The notes beneath the pieces were generated by a model that did not search any database, was not told the DNA's origin, and worked only from the letters and a program-made list of their open reading frames with translations. Shown here in pieces: positions 57,112-64,000 of a stretch of DNA of 64,000 bases (positions within the stretch are counted from its first letter, which is position 1; each line of letters opens with the position of its first letter). The stretch is from Pseudomonas sp. MWU13-2100 (GTDB lineage Bacteria > Pseudomonadota > Gammaproteobacteria > Pseudomonadales > Pseudomonadaceae), in the NCBI RefSeq assembly GCF_023242365.1, contig NZ_JALLIX010000003.1:1-64000 (forward strand), written 5' to 3'. Both the position numbers and the translations under genes were made by a program.

Positions 57112-58236
57112 ATGTCCACCGAATCCCTCAAGCAAACCCCGCTGCATGCCCTGCATCTGCAACTCGGCGCGCGCATGGTGCCGTTCGCCGGCTATGACAT
57201 GCCCGTGCAATACCCGCTGGGCGTGATGAAAGAGCACCAGCACACCCGTGAAAAAGCCGGGCTGTTCGATGTCTCGCACATGGGCCAGATCCGCCTGGTC
57301 GGCGCCGCTGCCGCCAAGGCCCTGGAAGCCCTGGTGCCGGTGGACATCATCGACCTGCCGGTGGGCATGCAGCGTTATGCAATGTTCACCAATGAATCCG
57401 GCGGTATCCTCGATGACCTGATGGTCGCCAACCTGGGCAACGACGAGCTGTTCCTGGTGGTCAACGCCGCCTGCAAGGAACAGGACCTGGCACACCTGCA
57501 AAAACACCTCGGCCACCTGTGCGAGGTGGTGCCACTGTTCGAAGAGCGCGCCCTGCTCGCCCTGCAAGGCCCGGCCGCGGTCAGCGTCCTGGCGCGCCTG
57601 GCCCCTGAAGTGACGAAAATGACCTTCATGCAGTTCGCCAGCGTGCGCCTGCTGGGGGTGGACTGCTATGTCAGTCGCTCCGGCTACACCGGCGAAGACG
57701 GTTTCGAGATTTCCGTACCGGCGACCAGCGCCGAAGCCCTGGCCCGCAGCCTGCTGGCCGAAACCGAGGTCGAGGCCATCGGCCTCGGTGCCCGTGACTC
57801 CCTGCGCCTGGAAGCCGGCCTGTGCCTGTACGGGCACGATATGAACGGCGACACCAGCCCGGTGGCCGCCAGCCTGCTCTGGGCGATCTCCAAGGTCCGC
57901 CGCGCCGACGGTGCACGGGCCGGTGGTTTCCCCGGCGCCGAGAAGATCTTTGCCCAACAGCAAGAGGGCGTGTCACGTAAACGTGTAGGCCTGTTACCGC
58001 AGGAACGCACACCCGTGCGCGAAGGCGCGGAAATCGTTGACCAGAACGGTCAGGTGATCGGCAACGTCTGCAGCGGCGGCTTCGGTCCGACCCTCGGCGC
58101 ACCTCTGGCCATGGGCTATGTAGACAGCTCGCAGGCCGCTCTGGACAACGAAATCTGGGCCATCGTGCGGGGCAAGCGCGTACCGCTCAAGGTGAGCAAA
58201 ATGCCATTTGTGCCACAGCGTTACTACAGGGGCTGA
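57112..58236 (+). CDS. gcvT: Aminomethyltransferase, glycine cleavage T protein
   Basis: A 374-residue folate enzyme that releases ammonia and passes the one-carbon unit to tetrahydrofolate. Motifs include MPVQYPLGVMKEHQHTREKA, LFDVSHMGQIRLVG and GYTGEDGFEISVP, with the catalytic-type Asp in the FDVSHMGQ region. It is the last gene of the operon and probably the gcvT2-type copy. Confidence 0.95.
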   Translation: MSTESLKQTPLHALHLQLGARMVPFAGYDMPVQYPLGVMKEHQHTREKAGLFDVSHMGQIRLVGAAAAKALEALVPVDIIDLPVGMQRYAMFTNESGGILDDLMVANLGNDELFLVVNAACKEQDLAHLQKHLGHLCEVVPLFEERALLALQGPAAVSVLARLAPEVTKMTFMQFASVRLLGVDCYVSRSGYTGEDGFEISVPATSAEALARSLLAETEVEAIGLGARDSLRLEAGLCLYGHDMNGDTSPVAASLLWAISKVRRADGARAGGFPGAEKIFAQQQEGVSRKRVGLLPQERTPVREGAEIVDQNGQVIGNVCSGGFGPTLGAPLAMGYVDSSQAALDNEIWAIVRGKRVPLKVSKMPFVPQRYYRG

Positions 58237-58244
58237 TACAGGGT

Positions 58245-58275
58245 TATCAACAGGGGGGCGACACCCCTGTTGATA
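58245..58275 (+). terminator. Stem-loop after gcvT (terminator-like)
   Basis: Perfect 12-bp arms TATCAACAGGGG (58245-58256) and its complement (58264-58275). The T tract is poor (CTTAC), so it may act as a 3' stabiliser rather than a strong terminator. Confidence 0.55.
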
Positions 58276-58376
58276 CTTACAGTAACAACTAAGCTGATGT
58301 TGAAACAGTGCACTACCTTGTCACGCAACCGCCACAAAACAGTGCATATATGCCCCGATGAACTTACTTTATAACT

Positions 58377-58483
58377 GCCGAAAACAAGCCCTCCCATCCG
58401 GCTCGACGGCGTCGCTCCGCAGGGCCATGCAAACACCTGTAAACAGGCATAAACCTGGGGGTTTCGCAGGGCTTGTTTTTTCT
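58377..58483 (+). ncRNA. Candidate structured RNA between gcvT and capB
   Basis: Twelve-base arms AAAACAAGCCCT (58381-58392) and AGGGCTTGTTTT (58468-58479) enclose two small hairpins, CCTGTAAACAGG (58436-58447) and AAACCTGGGGGTTT (58451-58464), and end in six T residues. This could be a small RNA with its own terminator or a leader element of capB. Nothing else recognisable lies in 58276-58663 except the capB leader. Confidence 0.35.
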
Positions 58484-58663
58484 CCCGGAGTTGGCGTAGA
58501 GTTTCTCTACTGTGTTTGCATGGGTCGCTTGGAATCGTGACCTGGGCAGTAGCCTGAAGTTTGCTACAACCCGTTCGACGTCTCTTACTTTCCTGCAACC
58601 CAGCCCAGTACTCTTTCATATGAAAGGGGCTGTCATTAATTTTAGCGTCAAGGAAATAAGAAA

Positions 58664-58876
58664 ATGTCCCAACGTCAGAGCGGTACCGTCAAGTGGTTTA
58701 ACGACGAGAAAGGTTTTGGTTTTATCACTCCCGAAAGCGGTCCGGATCTGTTCGTCCATTTCCGCGCTATTCAGGGCAACGGCTTCAAGAGCCTGAAAGA
58801 AGGCCAGAAAGTGACCTTCGTCGCCGTGCAAGGCCAGAAAGGCATGCAGGCTGATGAAGTGCAAGCGGAAGCCTGA
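58664..58876 (+). CDS. capB: Cold-shock protein CapB (CspA family)
   Basis: A 70-residue single-stranded nucleic-acid-binding protein. RNP1 (KGFGFI, about residues 16-21) and RNP2 (DLFVHF, about 28-33) are intact, and [18 protein letters not shown] is the family signature. It matches cold-acclimation protein CapB of other pseudomonads. AAGGAA precedes the ATG. The upstream region is long and lacks genes, as is usual for csp genes with leader control. Confidence 0.95.
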   Translation: MSQRQSGTVKWFNDEKGFGFITPESGPDLFVHFRAIQGNGFKSLKEGQKVTFVAVQGQKGMQADEVQAEA

Positions 58877-58906
58877 TTCCCCCCGGGAACACGTTTTCTT
58901 GCAATG

Positions 58907-58940
58907 AAAAGCCCCTGATATTGATATCAGGGGCTTTTTT
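58907..58940 (+). terminator. Rho-independent terminator after capB
   Basis: Long arms AAAAGCCCCTGATAT and complement with a tight loop, ending in six T residues. Confidence 0.92.
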
Positions 58941-58994
58941 ATGGGCGCAATTTCGTAAACTGGCTTTTTTTCAGCCCCCACAAAGAGAGCCGCC

Positions 58995-59480
58995 ATGTCG
59001 AAACACGCGCTGAGCCCCCAGGGTGATTTTCCCGCTGCCGGCCTGGGCCGTCGCCTGGCCGCGATGTTCTATGACTTCCTGCTGTGCACCGCATTACTGA
59101 TCGTCACCGGGTTCGTCTACAAGCTGGTACAGATGTCGATCGTCGGCGAGCAGCAACTGCGCAAGCTCTCCGATGCCGGGGCACTGGACGGCGACCCGCT
59201 GCTGTCGACGATCCTGCTGTTCGTGCTATTCGGCTTTTTCGCCAAGTTCTGGACCTACAAGGGTCAGACCCTGGGCATGCAGGTCTGGGGGATTCGCGTA
59301 CAGAACGCCGACGGTACGGCCATCAGTCTCTGGCAGGCGCTGCTACGGTTCATCGTGTCCATTGCCTCCTGGATCTTCGGCCTGGGTTTCCTCTGGTCGC
59401 TGGTCGACAAGCAGAAACGCAGCTGGCACGACATCTACTCCAACAGCCAATTGGTCCGCCTGCCCAAGCCCGCCAAGTAA
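58995..59480 (+). CDS. RDD-family membrane protein
   Basis: A 161-residue protein of the RDD family with three membrane segments (FYDFLLCTALLIVTGFVYKL, LLSTILLFVLFGFFAKFW, LLRFIVSIASWIFGLGFLW). The motif residues are seen in LGRRLAAMFYDFLLC (Arg/Asp) and DKQKRSWHDIYSNSQLV. Function is unknown; transport or regulation has been proposed for the family. Confidence 0.88.
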   Translation: MSKHALSPQGDFPAAGLGRRLAAMFYDFLLCTALLIVTGFVYKLVQMSIVGEQQLRKLSDAGALDGDPLLSTILLFVLFGFFAKFWTYKGQTLGMQVWGIRVQNADGTAISLWQALLRFIVSIASWIFGLGFLWSLVDKQKRSWHDIYSNSQLVRLPKPAK

Positions 59481-59489
59481 GCCGGCACA

Positions 59490-59521
59490 AAAAAGCCCGC
59501 CTGTTTCGAGGCGGGCTGTTT
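59490..59521. terminator. Bidirectional terminator between the RDD gene and mucD
   Basis: Arms AGCCCGCC (59494-59501) and GGCGGGCT (59510-59517) with A residues on the left and a short T-rich right edge. It serves two convergent genes. Confidence 0.82.
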
Positions 59522-59543
59522 CATACGGCGACTTCAGTCGGGC

Positions 59544-60974
59544 TTATTCAGCCAGTTTGAAGGTAATGAAGCTGGCACGTCCCTGACGCAGTACACGCAT
59601 GGACACCGAACGATTCTTCGGCAGGGCCTTGGCGATCTCGGTGAACTGCGCCGCGCTGGTGATCGCCTGGTTGTTCAGGTGAGTGATCACATCGCCCGGT
59701 TGCAGGCCGATCAAGGCGGCAGGACCGTCCTGGACATCCTTGATGACCACGCCACCCTTGAGGTCGTTGTCTTTCTTTTGCTCATCGCTCAGCTCGACCA
59801 CGGAAATCCCCAGGCGATTGCTGCTGCGCTCGGCACCATTGGTCTTGGCGAGATCCATTTCCTTGCCTTCGTCCGGAATCGCACCGACCGTCAGGTCCAC
59901 GGTCTTGCGCTTGCCTTCACGAATCACTTCCAGAGAGGCCTTGTCACCGGCCTTCAACGCGCCGACCAAATGCGGCAGATCAGCCGACAGCTCGATCGGC
60001 TGGCCATTCAGGCTGAGGATCACGTCACCGACCTGCAAGCCACCCTTGGCCGCCGGACCACCATCCTGCACCTGGGCGACCAGCGCACCGGCCGGCTTGT
60101 CCAGGCCGAACGACTCGGCCAGGTCCTTGTTGACCTCCTGGATCACCACGCCCAACCAGCCACGGCTGACCTTGCCACCGGCTTTCAACTGGTCGGAGAC
60201 ATCCATGGCCACGTCGATCGGGATCGCGAAGGAAACCCCCATGAAGCCACCGGAGCGGGTATAGATCTGTGAGTTGATCCCGACCACTTCACCCTTGAGG
60301 TTGAACAGCGGGCCACCGGAGTTACCCGGGTTGATCGGCACGTCGGTCTGGATGAACGGTACATAGTTCTCGTTAGGCAGGCTGCGGCCCACGGCGCTGA
60401 CGATGCCCTGGGTCACGGTATGGTCGAAGCCAAATGGCGAACCGATGGCCACGACCCACTGGCCGGCCTTCAGGTCCTTGGACTTGCCGAGCTTGAGGGT
60501 CGGCAGGTCCTTGCCGTCGATCTTCAACAGCGCCACGTCGGAACGTGGGTCAGTGCCCACCAGCTTGGCCTTGAGCTCGCTGCGATCGGCCAGGCGTACC
60601 ACGATCTCGTCGGCATCGGCGACCACGTGGTTGTTGGTCAGGATGTAACCGTCCTTGGAGATGATGAAGCCCGACCCCAGGGACTGGGCTTCACGCTGGC
60701 GACCGCCGCCGCCGCCGCCTTTCGGACTGCGCGGCTGCGGGAAACCACGGAAGAATTGCTGGATTTCCGGCGGCAGGCCTTCGAGCCCCTGCATGTCGGA
60801 AACCTTGCGATCCGGCAGTTTCTGGGTGGTGCTGATATTGACCACCGCCGGCGAAGCCTGCTCCACCAGTTCGGTGAAGTCGGGCAAGTCAGCGGCCTGG
60901 GCGGTCACCGCCTGGCCGAGCACCAGGACGGTGGCGACAATGGACAGATAAGACTTCAAGCGTGGTATCGACAT
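59544..60974 (-). CDS. mucD: Periplasmic serine endoprotease MucD (DegP-like)
   Basis: A 476-residue HtrA protease. A signal peptide (cleavage near AQA-AD, residue 27) precedes the trypsin-like domain, with the triad His116 (TNNHVVAD), Asp146 (DPRSDVALL) and Ser219 (PGNSGGPLF). Two PDZ domains follow (about 265-350 and 375-470). It degrades misfolded envelope proteins and limits AlgU activation. GGGAG precedes the ATG at 60974. The gap to mucB is only about 200 bp. Confidence 0.95.
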   Translation of the reverse strand: MSIPRLKSYLSIVATVLVLGQAVTAQAADLPDFTELVEQASPAVVNISTTQKLPDRKVSDMQGLEGLPPEIQQFFRGFPQPRSPKGGGGGGRQREAQSLGSGFIISKDGYILTNNHVVADADEIVVRLADRSELKAKLVGTDPRSDVALLKIDGKDLPTLKLGKSKDLKAGQWVVAIGSPFGFDHTVTQGIVSAVGRSLPNENYVPFIQTDVPINPGNSGGPLFNLKGEVVGINSQIYTRSGGFMGVSFAIPIDVAMDVSDQLKAGGKVSRGWLGVVIQEVNKDLAESFGLDKPAGALVAQVQDGGPAAKGGLQVGDVILSLNGQPIELSADLPHLVGALKAGDKASLEVIREGKRKTVDLTVGAIPDEGKEMDLAKTNGAERSSNRLGISVVELSDEQKKDNDLKGGVVIKDVQDGPAALIGLQPGDVITHLNNQAITSAAQFTEIAKALPKNRSVSMRVLRQGRASFITFKLAE

Positions 60975-61072
60975 ATGGCTCCCGTGAACAACGAGCATGG
61001 TTAAGCGATAGGCCCTTGCCAACCCCTGGCATGACACACCGGGACTTGCGGACCGGAAACAGCAAACAAGGC

Positions 61073-61090
61073 CAGAGCCAAGAGGCTCTG
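61073..61090 (-). terminator. Weak hairpin between mucB and mucD
   Basis: Arms CAGAGCC and GGCTCTG with loop TCTT on the minus strand, followed by GCCTTGTTTG. The T run is broken, so partial termination or attenuation is more likely than a full stop. Confidence 0.4.
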
Positions 61091-61178
61091 ACCTATAGAA
61101 AAACTCGGGGAAATTTGCAAATGAATTTGATCACCAGACATTTCTGCACCGCCTCCACGGGCCTCATGATTCAGCCAC

Positions 61179-62150
61179 TCACTGCTTGGCCTGAACACCG
61201 CCGGAACGCATGGACAAAGCAATCCGCTCCGCGGTACCGATGGGAATCTCGCCCACCACCGTGACCATGATATCGCCGCCCGGCGTGGTCAGGCGACGGG
61301 ACACCGCAACTGTAGGCCCCAACTGCGCCCGGGCGTCCGTCACCGAGGCACCGTTGAGGGGCTCGAGGAATACCGAAAACCGCGACAGACCGTCGTCATA
61401 CATCAGGCTGCTGACCTCGACCTTGGTCGCCGGGTCAACCCGAGCCGTGCTGCTGACCAGTTCGAAACCCGGTGGCAACCAGTCCGAATGCCATAGCTGG
61501 GGCGTCACCGCACCCTGCGCCTTGGGCTGGGCCTGGTTGGCCAACAGGACCACCGGCTTGCACTCGGCACTCGGCTGTACCTGGCGTTCCTCGGGGGGCT
61601 GGGCGGTATTCAGTTCAGTGAACTGGAAGCGCTCGAGCAACTGCCCCTTGTCATTGAGCAACAATGACTTCAAGGGCAAGCCGGTCTCACGGTCCAGATG
61701 CAGTTCAAAACCATAGCGATGCTGGTCACGCGGCGTCAGCGAGACCACCACGGCCGGACGACCGGCCACCCGCGACTTGCCGATGACGGCGATGTCGTAC
61801 CAGGTCTTGAGGGTTTGCGGGTCCAGCGAACGAGTACGGGCATCCGGCATATCGCCGAGTCCCGCCACCAGCGCGCCACTGACGCACTGGGTGTGACCAT
61901 CGACGCGAACAACCTCTTGTGCCGAGCCATCGAGCTGGACCAGACGCTCACGAACCTTGCCATCGCGCACCAGGTGCCAGATGCCATGGGTAGAAAAACT
62001 ACCGTTGCGCTCGTAAACGAAAGTGCCCTGAAAGCTTTGCTGCTGCTCGGCTTGCCCAAGGCGGTTCAACCAATCCTGGGCCTCATCGGCCTGGGCTGGA
62101 AGAACCCACCAGCCGCTGAGCACCAGCGTTAGAAGAGGTAGCGCGCGCAT
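61179..62150 (-). CDS. mucB: MucB (RseB-type), periplasmic regulator of AlgU
   Basis: A 323-residue periplasmic protein with a signal peptide (MRALPLLTLVLSGWWVLPAQ, cut after AQA). It binds MucA and shields it from proteolysis. The N-terminal lipoprotein-carrier-like fold covers about 22-200 (GTFVYERNGSFSTHGIWHLV) and the C-terminal domain 215-315. AAGGAGG precedes the ATG. It starts 8 bp after mucA ends. Confidence 0.94.
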   Translation of the reverse strand: MRALPLLTLVLSGWWVLPAQADEAQDWLNRLGQAEQQQSFQGTFVYERNGSFSTHGIWHLVRDGKVRERLVQLDGSAQEVVRVDGHTQCVSGALVAGLGDMPDARTRSLDPQTLKTWYDIAVIGKSRVAGRPAVVVSLTPRDQHRYGFELHLDRETGLPLKSLLLNDKGQLLERFQFTELNTAQPPEERQVQPSAECKPVVLLANQAQPKAQGAVTPQLWHSDWLPPGFELVSSTARVDPATKVEVSSLMYDDGLSRFSVFLEPLNGASVTDARAQLGPTVAVSRRLTTPGGDIMVTVVGEIPIGTAERIALSMRSGGVQAKQ

Positions 62151-62158
62151 GATCCTCC

Positions 62159-62752
62159 TTAACGGTTTTCCAGGCTGGCGGCACGGGCGTAAGGCAGAGC
62201 GCTTTCAGTGCCCTTGAGCGCGGCCTGTTGCGCATGCTGGCGCAGATAGCCAGGCAGACGTTGATCGTGCCAGCCGGACTGGCCTTGCTGCAGCACGCCG
62301 TTGGCCATCGGGCCAGTCGACGGGTCGCTGCTTTCAGTGTAGCCGGCGAGCACCGCGGGGCCTTTGGCCGTAGGGGCAACCAGGCCGGGCTGGTTCGACC
62401 GCTGGGCCAGTTGGGCGCCGACGATGTCATCCTGGTTATACAGGCGCACACCGGCCAGTACCGCCAAGGTCACCGAAGCCGCAACGGCCAGGCGACCCAG
62501 GGTACGCCAAGGACCGCGAGTGTTTTTCGCCGGGACTTCTTCATCGGCCAGGGCCGCGGAAACAGCCGAAGCCAGATCCAGGCGCGGGTCCAACAGCTCC
62601 TTGTGCATCACTGCCCGGGCGATTTGGTAACGAGACCAGGTGGCACGGGTCTCGGCATCGTCAAGGGCATTGAGCACCCGACGCAATTCCAGCTCGTCCG
62701 CTTCGTTATCCATCACCGCGGACAGCGATTCCTGCAGGGCTTCACGACTCAT
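62159..62752 (-). CDS. mucA: Anti-sigma factor MucA
   Basis: A 197-residue inner-membrane anti-sigma factor. The cytoplasmic domain (about 1-80, MSREALQESLSAVMDNEADE) holds AlgU. One membrane segment lies near 84-103 (LGRLAVAASVTLAVLAGVRL). The periplasmic tail contains the region cut by AlgW. The reading frame is full length, so there is no mucoid-type truncation. It follows algU by 31 bp. Confidence 0.95.
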   Translation of the reverse strand: MSREALQESLSAVMDNEADELELRRVLNALDDAETRATWSRYQIARAVMHKELLDPRLDLASAVSAALADEEVPAKNTRGPWRTLGRLAVAASVTLAVLAGVRLYNQDDIVGAQLAQRSNQPGLVAPTAKGPAVLAGYTESSDPSTGPMANGVLQQGQSGWHDQRLPGYLRQHAQQAALKGTESALPYARAASLENR

Positions 62753-62783
62753 GGCGGTTCCTCTCTTGGCTGTCGCCGCTGTC

Positions 62784-63365
62784 TCAGGTTTCCTGCAACA
62801 ACGGCTGCAGGGCTTTATCGATGGCCTCCCGAGCGCGGAAAATCCGGGAGCGCACGGTGCCCACCGGACACTGCATGACCGCTGCAATGTCCTCATAACT
62901 CAGACCGTCGAATTCACGTAAAGTTAAAGCCGTACGCAAATCTTCTGGCAATTGCTGGATGGTCCGATGGACGGTGCCTTCGATCTCATCCCGCAGCAAT
63001 GCCCGCTCCGGCGACTCGAGATCCTTCAGGCCATGATCGCCGTCGTAGAACTCCGCGTCCTCTGAACTCACATCGCTATCTGGCGGCCTGCGACCGCGGG
63101 ATACCAGATAGTTCTTCGCCGTGTTGATGGCGATGCGGTAAAGCCAGGTGTAAAAGGCACTGTCACCGCGAAAATTGCCCAACGCACGGTAGGCTTTGAT
63201 AAAGGCCTCCTGTGCAACGTCCTGGGCTTCATGGGTGTCGTGCACGAACCGCACGATCAACCCGAGAATTTTGTGCTGATACTTCAGCACCAGCAGATCA
63301 AATGCCCGCTTGTCGCCACGTTGAACGCGCTCGACCAGCTGCTGATCCTCTTCCTGGGTTAGCAT
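62784..63365 (-). CDS. algU: ECF sigma factor AlgU (RpoE/AlgT)
   Basis: A 193-residue envelope-stress sigma factor that drives alginate and stress genes. It begins MLTQEEDQQLVERVQRGDKR and shows region 2 (FDLLVLKYQHKILGLIVRFV, EAFIKAYRALGNF) and region 4 (LPEDLRTALTLREFDGLSYE, CPVGTVRSRIFRAREAID). I chose ATG 63365, which matches the known P. aeruginosa start. A matching AlgU-type promoter stands upstream. Confidence 0.97.
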   Translation of the reverse strand: MLTQEEDQQLVERVQRGDKRAFDLLVLKYQHKILGLIVRFVHDTHEAQDVAQEAFIKAYRALGNFRGDSAFYTWLYRIAINTAKNYLVSRGRRPPDSDVSSEDAEFYDGDHGLKDLESPERALLRDEIEGTVHRTIQQLPEDLRTALTLREFDGLSYEDIAAVMQCPVGTVRSRIFRAREAIDKALQPLLQET

Positions 63366-63423
63366 GAACACTCCTCATAGGACCTGAAGGAGGCGCGCAT
63401 CGATAATTGACCAGGCTTGCAAA

Positions 63424-63451
63424 CATAGACTCGGGCTTCTGGCAAAAGTTC
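63424..63451 (-). promoter_or_regulatory. AlgU-dependent promoter of algU (autoregulatory)
   Basis: On the minus strand GAACTT (63446-63451) is separated by 16 bp from TCTAT (63425-63429). This agrees with the AlgU consensus GAACTT-N16/17-TCTGA and with the P. aeruginosa algU promoter as I recall it. It places the start about 50-60 bp before algU. Confidence 0.8.
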
Positions 63452-63865
63452 TCCCCCTTCAAGCAAGTTTCCTGTGGCCCGCCGAACGGACACACACGAA
63501 AAACGCAGCACGGCCAACGCCGACTGCGTGAATAATCTGGTCGTCGAATCTGCTTGCGAAGGCCGTCTCAGGCACCTCGCATAAAGCCGACGCTGTCCCC
63601 TTCTTTCAGGCACCCCGCATGGGAGCCTGGAGCCCCGTAAAAGTTCCCGGAACCCCCAGCGGGTAATGGCATTGTGATAGTTATGCTGACCACGACTGCC
63701 TGAGCCCTGGTTATAGCTGAAAAATCATCGCCTTACCCTGCAAAAGCGCATGCACGGCGGCATGGACTGGCGCACACTCGGCACCCACAGCCCTTTCACA
63801 ATGCCACAAAGGCCCGGCTATTGTGCCGCTCCCCCCAGCCATATACTAGTGGGCTGTCGGGCGGG

Positions 63866-63894
63866 GCCCGGCAACTGCCCCCGGGCGCTTTTTT
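63866..63894 (+). terminator. Terminator-like hairpin just upstream of nadB
   Basis: Arms GCCCGG (63866-63871) and CCGGGC (63881-63886) followed by GCTTTTTT. It ends only 12 bases before the nadB ATG, so it may be an attenuator in the nadB leader. Nothing else was recognised in 63452-63865. Confidence 0.45.
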
Positions 63895-63906
63895 CGGATG
63901 TTTCAG

Positions 63907-64000
63907 ATGAGCCGACATTTTCAACACGATGTGCTGGTCATTGGCAGCGGTGCCGCCGGCCTGAGCCTGGCGCTCACCCTGCCCAGCCATCTGCGCATTG
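63907..64000 (+). CDS. nadB: L-aspartate oxidase, N-terminal fragment (runs off the window)
   Basis: Only 31 codons are visible. They read MSRHFQHDVLVIGSGAAGLS and continue ALTLPSHLRI. VIGSGAAGLS is the FAD-binding GxGxxG loop of L-aspartate oxidase, the first enzyme of NAD synthesis. Its position divergent from algU is the same as in P. aeruginosa, which supports nadB. Confidence 0.88.
   Translation, partial: MSRHFQHDVLVIGSGAAGLSLALTLPSHLRI

Overview
The window is chromosomal DNA of a Pseudomonas, most likely from the P. fluorescens complex. The evidence is high GC, tightly packed genes, an Entner-Doudoroff glucose cluster laid out as in that genus, an arcDABC operon, a gcsR-gcvH-gcvP-sdaA-gcvT operon, the algU-mucA-mucB-mucD stress operon beside nadB, and several families of short REP palindromes (cores such as GTGGCGAGCGGGCTTGCC, GTGGGAGCGGAGCTTGCC and GTAGGAGCTGGCTTGCC) in many intergenic gaps. 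No prophage, insertion sequence, CRISPR array, rRNA or tRNA gene was seen.

Region by region. 1-6.3 kb: a LysR regulator divergent from a beta-class glutathione transferase, a probable desaturase remnant, a 36-residue lysine-rich protein, a GNAT acetyltransferase, an exported methyltransferase-like protein, peptide deformylase with a YihY/BrkB membrane protein, a CsbD stress protein and a hypothetical protein. 6.4-12 kb: lipid metabolism, with tandem fadD1 and fadD2, a lysophospholipase-like hydrolase and phaJ1. 12.1-14.2 kb: a four-helix-bundle protein, a DUF3820 protein and a class V aminotransferase-fold enzyme.

14.4-35 kb is one large glucose-catabolism regulon: zwf-pgl-eda with divergent hexR; hexose-6-phosphate mutarotase, porin oprB, the glucose ABC transporter gtsABCD and an AGE-family sugar isomerase; the gltR/gtrS two-component system with glk and edd; then divergent gap and mgsA. 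Glucose crosses OprB, is imported by Gts, phosphorylated by Glk, oxidised by Zwf and Pgl and split by Edd and Eda. HexR-like boxes sit before zwf and between edd and gap. A duplicated 41-bp cassette precedes both gtsA and the isomerase gene. Hfq/Crc-type A-rich motifs lie at the start of several of these messages. A tandem AP2-like gene of unknown role is embedded in the cluster.

35-44 kb: an orphan MntA-type nucleotidyltransferase with an apparently lost toxin partner, a DUF6124 gene with a long hairpin-rich leader, then a heme-uptake locus (Fur box, ECF sigma factor, FecR-type anti-sigma factor, TonB-dependent receptor, heme oxygenase hemO), a YbaN-type protein and a CoA transferase. 44.7-50.2 kb: arginine deiminase operon arcDABC with a candidate Anr box, plus a DUF5064 gene. 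50.3-58.2 kb: gcsR and its target glycine/serine operon, with three matching 18-bp operators and a sigma-54 promoter in the gap. 58.2-64 kb: a possible structured RNA, cold-shock gene capB, an RDD protein, mucD-mucB-mucA-algU on the minus strand, and the first codons of nadB running off the end.

The least explained elements are the duplicated 41-bp regulatory cassette, the AP2-like protein, the DUF6124 leader, the structured segment before capB and the decayed toxin-antitoxin locus.
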